Assembly: GCF_009827635.1 (NCBI RefSeq)
Contig: NZ_WTYW01000001.1
Span: forward strand, 514,001-578,000
Source of the DNA: Parapontixanthobacter aurantiacus
GTDB taxonomy: Bacteria; Pseudomonadota; Alphaproteobacteria; Sphingomonadales; Sphingomonadaceae
Direction of reading: 5' to 3'
Length of the DNA: 64,000 nucleotides
Below are positions 58,534 through 64,000 of the stretch, one piece after another. Made by a program: the position numbers and the translations under genes. Every line of letters starts with the position of its first letter. Position 1 is the stretch's first letter. The notes below the pieces were generated by a model. The model was not told the DNA's origin. It made no database searches and saw nothing but the letters and a program-made list of their open reading frames with translations.

Positions 58534-59129
58534 CTACCAGCGCTGATCGGTGCGTTCGATTGCAAGCTCACCCGCCCATGGCTTGCAAAGACGGCGCGCT
58601 TCGGATGGCGTTCCATCGGTCCATTTTGACCAATCATCCTGCGCCAGCAGAACCGGCATTCGCGAATGGCATTCTGCGGCAGCGCCTGCGCTGTCTGTCA
58701 TTACTATGGTGTAGACCAGACCCCATTCGTCGCTGTTGCGCCATAGCCCAGCAGCTGCAAACAACTCGGCGTCGGGTCGGCTCAGCCAGGTCCGCGTCTT
58801 GCTGCCCGGCTTGCCTTCGGCTTCGGCCCACGCCGTCAGCGGAATGAGGCAGCGCCACTCCTCGAAGCTGTAGCGCCACATGTATTCGTCGAGCTTGTCG
58901 GTCCGCGCATGTTGACCGGCTTCGGCTTGAGCGGCTTGCCAGTGCGTTTGCTCTTGAGTGTCAGTGGAAAGCCCCATGTCATCTGCTGGAGCTTTCCATC
59001 CGCGACGACTGCGCCAGGATATCCCGGGAACACCTCGGCACCGATGTTGGATTTGCCAAGCTGATCGATTGCATTGAACCAGCGTGCGACCTCGTCATGG
59101 GCCTTGGTCATGCGGTAGAGGTTGCACAT
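58534..59129 (-). pseudogene. SOS response-associated peptidase (SRAP/YedK-HMCES) with frameshift
   Basis: Starts MCNLYRMTKAHDEV with the catalytic Cys2. The first frame runs to PKPVN, then the family sequence resumes in another frame as RTDKLDEYMWRYSFEEWRCLIPLTAW and ends with ECHSRMPVLL (active-site His). A single missing A near 58908-58913 (AACATGCG, expected AACAATGCG) accounts for the shift. An intact protein would crosslink to abasic sites in single-stranded DNA. Decayed gene or a sequencing error. Confidence 0.85.
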
Positions 59130-59225
59130 GGGAACGCGCTGCCCGGAGGGGGCTCGAGTGTCAATTTGCAGCACGCCTGCAGAAAACGGTTGGCACAAAG
59201 TTCCCGTTATGTTCTAGCTGTGGAA

Positions 59226-59474
59226 ATGATGATTCGAGCCAACGACGATGAACTGGCGCAGGCGATCGAGATCGCGCTGCGGACGGCAAAGACTTACGCC
59301 ATTCACGACGTGTTCTCCGCTACGAGGGCGCTCAACCAGCGCGTCGCGATCGACGCGCTGACTGCGCGGATCCTGGCGGCGCTTCGGCCTTACGAGATCA
59401 TGCGCGAGGCAAGGGACACCGATCTGGCCGAGAAAACGCTGCCGCTCTTTCCTCACTTCGAAGGTAGGATCTAG
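59226..59474 (+). CDS. Hypothetical small helical protein
   Basis: 82 aa. DDELAQAIEIALRTAKTYAIHDVFSATRALNQRVAIDALTARILAALRPYEIM, helical, unrecognised. ATG at 59226 after TGTGGAA. Lies divergent from the SRAP gene. Confidence 0.45.
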   Translation: MMIRANDDELAQAIEIALRTAKTYAIHDVFSATRALNQRVAIDALTARILAALRPYEIMREARDTDLAEKTLPLFPHFEGRI

Positions 59475-59561
59475 CGGCGCGACTGGCCCACAGGATGCCG
59501 GTCTTTTGCCAGAAGCGGCTTTCCCAAATTTCCTCGAATCCGCGCTGTAGCGAGTGGCTGG

Positions 59562-60503
59562 TTATTGCTTGTCCGGCCTCGCCTTCGCTTCGGCTTTGAG
59601 CTTTTCGAGCCGCTCGGAACATACTTCGTGCACCACGCGGCCAAGCTCCTCGACCTGCTCGCCAAGCCATTCGAGCTCTTCCTTGGTGATGCGGTAGTGC
59701 TTCGAGTATCGCGCTTTGACATAGGCTTCCTTCAGCTTCTCGAAGCGCGCGCGGTCCTTCTTCGTCTCGCGGGGCCAGACATAGGTGAGGCGCGCGTCGA
59801 TGCGTTCGGCTTGGGTGCGCAGGAAGCCGAGATTGTGCACGTGAGGGGTGTAGAAGGTGCAGACTAGCAGCACGCAATGATACAGGCTCTCTGCTGCCTG
59901 ATGCATCAGGAACGCTGCTCGCTTGTATCGACCCTTGCCCATTAGGTGGTTGGCGCTGTCAACGAAATCAGTCGCCCCTGGGATCCACTCGTCGAAATAC
60001 TCCCGCGCCATTGCGAGCGCCTGTGTCGGTGTCTTGGGCTTGGGCGTGTGCAGTTCGGTGTCTTCAGACTGGTAGAGCGCAACCCCGTCCTGCTTCACGT
60101 CCATGAAGAAGTAGCGCCCATGTGCGAGGCCGTCGTTCACTTCCTGAAGCGTGTGCACAATGAAATTGACCGGCGTCTTGAGCGTATTGGTAACACCATA
60201 CTCACGCATCAGCCGGTCATCGAGCTTCGACCAATATTTCACGCGGTCGACCAGGCGCCTGTCGTTGACGATGATCAAGAGATCGTAGTCCGACTGGTAT
60301 CCCTTGGCGGTGTGCGGCTCGTCGACCCAGGTGCCGCGCGCATAGCTTCCGTAGAGGATCACCTTGAGGATGCGTCCGGCCTTTTTCCACTCGTGCTTGG
60401 CCAGTGCAAAGGCGTCTTCGAACTCCTCAAAGATCAGCTGCACCACGCGTTCAATCTCGCGCTGCTTTTGCGGTGGCAGATGATCGAGGTCGGTTTTCAT
60501 CAT
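59562..60503 (-). CDS. Nucleotidyltransferase-HEPN fusion protein
   Basis: 313 aa. N-terminal MNT-type nucleotidyltransferase: GSYARGTW (Gly52, Ser53) and SDYD (Asp72, Asp74). C-terminal HEPN-like helical domain (~175-310) with a possible R-x3-H in RYSKHY. As separate genes MNT and HEPN form toxin-antitoxin pairs in which the MNT AMPylates the toxin; here they are one chain. Function unknown; start at 60503 after GCTAGG. Confidence 0.82.
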   Translation of the reverse strand: MMKTDLDHLPPQKQREIERVVQLIFEEFEDAFALAKHEWKKAGRILKVILYGSYARGTWVDEPHTAKGYQSDYDLLIIVNDRRLVDRVKYWSKLDDRLMREYGVTNTLKTPVNFIVHTLQEVNDGLAHGRYFFMDVKQDGVALYQSEDTELHTPKPKTPTQALAMAREYFDEWIPGATDFVDSANHLMGKGRYKRAAFLMHQAAESLYHCVLLVCTFYTPHVHNLGFLRTQAERIDARLTYVWPRETKKDRARFEKLKEAYVKARYSKHYRITKEELEWLGEQVEELGRVVHEVCSERLEKLKAEAKARPDKQ

Positions 60504-60880
60504 CCGACACCTAGCAAGGCGCTGGAATGGTTGCACCTGTCGATCAAATTTCGTCCGCAATGTCTTCTCATTGGACTGGTTGAGTCAGTGTGGGCTTCGT
60601 ACGTCAATACCAAGAACTGGGAGGGGGCTAAATTGAGTTCGGGCCGAACTTGCAGGCAGGTGCTCGACGGCTGGGAGCAGTGCCTGTAGCTGGAGTTCGG
60701 TAGGTCTCGACCGCCCTCGAAAATCGCATGTGAGTGCGTCGCGAAAGCCCGAAATATTCAGCTTAACTGCCGAAAAGCTGAATCGAACAAAGCTTATATG
60801 AACAAAAATGTGGGGGAGAGTGTGGGGTAGCGTTTGCGCTGCCTCTGAGTACCAGATTGATATCAAAACGTTATTTGCAA
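60504..60880. other. Right-end region of the island with TGTGGGG repeats
   Basis: No gene. TGTGGGGG at 60809-60816 and GTGTGGGG at 60820-60827 echo the left-end repeats at 44758-44837. Confidence 0.5.
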
Positions 60881-60906
60881 GGTTCGATTCAAGCCCTGTC
60901 CACCAC
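60881..60906 (+). other. attR: degenerate copy of the tRNA-Tyr 3' end
   Basis: 24 of 26 positions match 44609-44634, with the last 15 identical. The upstream tRNA body is absent, so this is the duplicate left by integration and not a gene. Confidence 0.8.
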
Positions 60907-61063
60907 TGCCTTCTGTCGCGTATCCGGAATCTTCTGCGTCGACCGCTTCGTTCGGGCGATGATTGCAAGCCCTCAGGTTGCGACATCTCATTCGACAATC
61001 GGTCACTGGAGCTCTGAGAGTGCCCGGTCTTGCCGCCGCTACGGCCTGCGACTAAGGCGAGGC

Positions 61064-62194
61064 ATGACCCAGACCCCTCGACCCGTCATCTCTGCCACTG
61101 GCCTGTTCACGCCGCCCGAAAGCATCTCCAACGAAGAACTGGTCGACAGCTTCAACCGCTATGTCGCATCTTTCAACGCGGACAATGCAGACAGGATCGC
61201 GAGCGGAGAGATCGAGGCACTGCAACCGAGCTCTACGGAGTTCATCGAGAAGGCGAGCGGGATCAAGGCGCGGCACGTCATCGCGAAAAAACCGATTCTC
61301 GATATCGAGACGATGGCCCCGCGCTGGGACGAACGCGGCGACGAGGAACTCTCGCAAATGGCGGAGATCGGCGTGGCTGCCGCTCGTGAAGCGTTGGAGA
61401 AAGCCGGACGTTCACCCGAGGATGTCGATGCGGTGCTGTGCGCGGCGTCCAATATGGAACGCCCCTATCCCGCGATGGCAATCGAAATTCAGCAGGAGTT
61501 GGGGATCGACGGGTTCGCCTTCGATATGAACGTCGCCTGTTCTTCCGCCACTTTCGGCATCCAGACCGCCGCCGATTACGTGCGTTCGGGCAATGCGCGC
61601 AGCGTTCTCGTCGTGTCTCCGGAAATCACTTCCGGGCACCTCAACTGGCGCGACAGGGACAGCCATTTCATCTTCGGTGACGTTGCGACCGCCGTATTGG
61701 TCGAGGACGCGGCGATCGCTCCGGCACAGCATTGGGAGATACTCGGCACGAAACTGAAGACCGTGTTCTCGAACAATATTCGCAACAATTTCGGCTTTCT
61801 CAATCGCGCGCATCCCGACACCTCCGGGGCGCCGGACAAGCTCTTCGTGCAGGAGGGCCGCAAGGTCTTCAAGGAAGTCGTACCGATGGTGGCGCAGATG
61901 ATCGTCGATGAGGCGGAAGGTTTCGGAATAGAAGCAGACAAGCTGCGCCGTCTCTGGCTCCACCAGGCGAATGCGGGGATGAATAGGCTCATCGCGCAGC
62001 GCGTCCTCGGCCACGAAGCGTCGGAAGACGAAAGCCCCACAGTGCTCGACACCTACGGCAATACTTCGAGTGCGGGCTCGATCATCGCGTTTCACAAGCA
62101 CAATGACGACCTCGCCCCCGGTGATACCGGCCTCATCTGCAGCTTCGGCGCGGGTTACTCCGCCGGGGCCGTGTTCGTTCGCAAGGTCGGTTGA
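61064..62194 (+). CDS. Beta-ketoacyl-ACP synthase III-like protein
   Basis: 376 aa thiolase-fold enzyme. Cys159 in NVACSSATFG, His in LWLHQANAGMNRLI and Asn in TYGNTSSAGS form the KAS III catalytic triad. Longer than E. coli FabH (317 aa) because of an N-terminal insertion (~25-95), as in several sphingomonad synthases. It condenses a starter acyl-CoA with malonyl-ACP; substrate open. AAGGCGAGG before the ATG. First core gene right of the island. Confidence 0.87.
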   Translation: MTQTPRPVISATGLFTPPESISNEELVDSFNRYVASFNADNADRIASGEIEALQPSSTEFIEKASGIKARHVIAKKPILDIETMAPRWDERGDEELSQMAEIGVAAAREALEKAGRSPEDVDAVLCAASNMERPYPAMAIEIQQELGIDGFAFDMNVACSSATFGIQTAADYVRSGNARSVLVVSPEITSGHLNWRDRDSHFIFGDVATAVLVEDAAIAPAQHWEILGTKLKTVFSNNIRNNFGFLNRAHPDTSGAPDKLFVQEGRKVFKEVVPMVAQMIVDEAEGFGIEADKLRRLWLHQANAGMNRLIAQRVLGHEASEDESPTVLDTYGNTSSAGSIIAFHKHNDDLAPGDTGLICSFGAGYSAGAVFVRKVG

Positions 62195-62277
62195 ACTGAC
62201 CGATCGGCGCATCCGAGCGGTCTTCTGGACAGGGGATTGCCTTGCCCCGATGCTGAGCACGCTCTAGATCGCTAGGG

Positions 62278-63030
62278 ATGGCAGGTAATCAACTCGACAA
62301 TCAGGGGCGCGGAGAAGCCAGCTGGAACTGGCCCTCGATCCATCCGGAAGGGCGCAAGTTCGGACTGATCGCAGTAGCGATCGCGCTGTTTTTCCTGCTT
62401 ATCCTCGATTGGGAAATCATTGGCTGGCCGCTGCTCGGCGTCGCCGCCTGGGTGTTCGCCTTCTTCCGGGATCCCGAACGCGTCGTGCCGCAGGACGATC
62501 GCTACATCGTCGCACCGGCAGACGGTCTCGTGTCGCTGATCAGCAAGGTTGCGCCGCCGCCCGAAATGCAGATGGCGGACAGCGCGGGCAATCCGGGTTT
62601 GCCTGGTGAGCCGGTCGTGCGCATTTCGATCTTCATGAGCGTGTTCGACGTTCACATCAATCGCGCACCGATATCGGGAACGGTCGAGCGCGTGATCTAC
62701 ATGCCGGGCAAATTCGTGAACGCCGATCTCGACAAGGCGAGTGAAGAAAACGAGCGGCAGCATATCGTGATCGCCCGCGGCGACGGGTTGAAGCTGGGCT
62801 TCACCCAGATCGCCGGGCTCGTCGCGCGCCGGATCGTTCCCTTCGTCAAGCCCGGCGACATGATCGCCGTCGGACAGCGTGTCGGGCTCATCCGGTTCGG
62901 CAGCCGCGTGGATGTGTACCTGCCTGCCGGGACTGATCCGCGGGTCGTGCTGGGGCAGCGGACCGTCGCGGGCGAAACCGTACTGGGCGAAGTCGGACAA
63001 CAAAAACTTATCGAAGGAATTGCCTTGTGA
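62278..63030 (+). CDS. psd: Phosphatidylserine decarboxylase
   Basis: 250 aa. Short, membrane-anchored proenzyme: one helix ([36 protein letters not shown]), then [23 protein letters not shown], and the self-cleavage site Gly-Ser in [12 protein letters not shown], which generates the pyruvoyl group. Makes phosphatidylethanolamine. Overlaps pssA by 4 bp. Confidence 0.95.
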   Translation: MAGNQLDNQGRGEASWNWPSIHPEGRKFGLIAVAIALFFLLILDWEIIGWPLLGVAAWVFAFFRDPERVVPQDDRYIVAPADGLVSLISKVAPPPEMQMADSAGNPGLPGEPVVRISIFMSVFDVHINRAPISGTVERVIYMPGKFVNADLDKASEENERQHIVIARGDGLKLGFTQIAGLVARRIVPFVKPGDMIAVGQRVGLIRFGSRVDVYLPAGTDPRVVLGQRTVAGETVLGEVGQQKLIEGIAL

Positions 63031-63866
63031 GGGAACCGGTCGACCCGTTCGCGGACAAGCTGCGCTCGCAGAGAATCGGCCCAAAGGCGACCGAGGACGA
63101 AATCCCGCGCGCTGGTGGCCGGAAGGGATTGTCGCTCCGCGCGGTCCTGCCCAACGCCATCACGGCGGCGGCATTGTGTTCGGGGCTTACCGGAATTCGC
63201 TTCGCCATATCGGAACAATGGAGCCTGGCGATCTTCGCAGTGATCATCGCCGGAGTTCTCGACGGAATGGATGGCCGGATCGCGCGCTTGCTTAACGCGC
63301 AGTCACGGTTCGGCGCGGAGATGGACAGTCTGGCCGATTCGCTATCCTTCGGGATGGCGCCAGCGCTGATCCTGTATCTTTGGTCGCTCGAACAATTATC
63401 GAGGTTGGGCTGGTTCGCGGCACTTGCCTTCGCGATCTGCTGCGCCCTTCGTCTGGCGCGTTTCAATGCGCAGATCGATACCGATGACCAGCCGCACAAA
63501 TCCGCTGGTTTCCTAACCGGAGTACCGGCGCCGGTTGGGGCCGGGCTCGCTTTTCTGCCGTTCTATCTCTGGATGGCAACGGGGCTCGAATGGTTCCGCA
63601 ACCCGATCCTCATGGGCGTCTGGCTGACCCTGATCGCGTTTCTGATGATTTCGAACATTGCGACGCTGAGCTGGACTTCGATTCGTCCACGGCGCTCGGT
63701 GCGGCTCGAAATGATTGCGCTGGTAGGAATCTTCTTTGCCGCCTTGCTGGCGGAACCGTGGTGGGCGCTGGTAGCGATCTGCGTGCTGTATCTGGCGCTG
63801 ATGCCTTATGGCCTGTGGAAATACGGCAGGATCAGGCGGCAGCGCGATAGCCGCGTGTCGGGCTGA
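63027..63866 (+). CDS. pssA: CDP-diacylglycerol--serine O-phosphatidyltransferase
   Basis: 279 aa, about eight membrane helices. CDP-alcohol phosphotransferase motif [26 protein letters not shown] is complete. Makes phosphatidylserine for Psd. The GTG start overlaps the psd stop (GTGA), so translation is coupled. The remaining 134 bp (63867-64000) hold no clear gene. Confidence 0.95.
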   Translation: MREPVDPFADKLRSQRIGPKATEDEIPRAGGRKGLSLRAVLPNAITAAALCSGLTGIRFAISEQWSLAIFAVIIAGVLDGMDGRIARLLNAQSRFGAEMDSLADSLSFGMAPALILYLWSLEQLSRLGWFAALAFAICCALRLARFNAQIDTDDQPHKSAGFLTGVPAPVGAGLAFLPFYLWMATGLEWFRNPILMGVWLTLIAFLMISNIATLSWTSIRPRRSVRLEMIALVGIFFAALLAEPWWALVAICVLYLALMPYGLWKYGRIRRQRDSRVSG

Positions 63867-64000
63867 CGGTACGGCGCTGGCTCGATAGCGGACGCATTAC
63901 CGGGCGAAGCGGGCGTGTGGGACGAATGCTGGCCGCTGCCGAGGCTGCCCGGCGCGCTTTGATTGCACGTATCGCCGAAACATAGCGAACGGCGCTGTCG

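Larger units (their letters stand above)
44635..60906. mobile_element. Integrative genomic island in tRNA-Tyr (~16.3 kb)
   Basis: Bounded by the tRNA-Tyr 3' end and its degenerate duplicate, with a tyrosine integrase at the left and an AlpA-like excisionase gene inside. Cargo: an MmeI-like methyltransferase, HNH and PD-(D/E)XK-like nucleases, a five-gene methylase/GHKL-kinase operon, a frameshifted SRAP gene and a nucleotidyltransferase-HEPN fusion. The flanking chromosome (rlmB on the left, KAS III on the right) is typical core sequence. No conjugation, replication or capsid genes are seen, so transfer would need a helper. Confidence 0.85.

Noticed and set aside
63832-63999. Minus-strand open frame running off the right edge, Arg/Ala-rich
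   Set aside because: Overlaps the 3' end of pssA by 35 bp and has no family feature; could be the tail of a gene beyond the window, but cannot be supported.

Overview
The window is chromosomal DNA of a GC-rich alphaproteobacterium, most probably Sphingomonadales and close to Erythrobacter. The basis is protein style and gene order: a class I lysyl-tRNA synthetase, a LOV-HWE histidine kinase of the kind described from Erythrobacter litoralis, aroQ-accB-accC, yajC-secD-secF, ffs-dnaX-ybaB, lon-hup and psd-pssA. The species cannot be fixed without a search.

Layout. 1-16 kb: the lysK 3' end, a blue-light LOV kinase, a 2OG-Fe(II) oxygenase, cytochrome b561, an RcnB-like protein, a CheY-like regulator, a remnant of a manganese catalase, an FKBP isomerase, a fasciclin lipoprotein, a xenorhodopsin, EttA, an M28 peptidase, a MATE transporter, and an AT-richer acyltransferase next to two tRNA genes. 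16-44 kb: mostly housekeeping, comprising a degenerate sensor kinase, an Lrp regulator, fatty-acid (accBC) and shikimate (aroQ) genes, SecDF-YajC, two ABC-F proteins, a PhoP/PhoQ-like pair, polyprenyl synthase, HrpB, a complex I accessory subunit, SRP RNA, DnaX, YbaB, Lon, HU, RlmB and tRNA-Tyr.

44.6-60.9 kb is a genomic island inserted at the 3' end of tRNA-Tyr. A tyrosine integrase sits beside the tRNA, an excisionase-like HTH gene lies inside, and a 26-bp degenerate copy of the tRNA end closes the right side. One cargo block (+ strand) holds an MmeI-like DNA methyltransferase that has lost its N-terminal nuclease region, an HNH endonuclease and a small PD-(D/E)XK-like protein. The other is a tightly overlapping five-gene minus-strand operon: a D12 adenine methylase, a second N6-type methylase, a 744-aa protein with an Hsp90/MORC-type ATPase at its N terminus and a histidine-kinase core at its C terminus, a receiver-like protein with a Cys-rich tail, and an unknown 247-aa protein. 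This operon is the best candidate for an undescribed system: two DNA methylases coupled to a soluble GHKL sensor kinase and a partner receiver, plausibly a modification-sensing anti-phage module. The island also carries a frameshifted SRAP gene, a nucleotidyltransferase-HEPN fusion and a dense array of hairpins.

61-64 kb returns to core genes: a KAS III-type synthase and the phospholipid pair psd-pssA. The second notable gene is the xenorhodopsin (8.4 kb), whose residues match the inward-proton-pump class. With the LOV kinase it indicates two light-responsive proteins within 9 kb.
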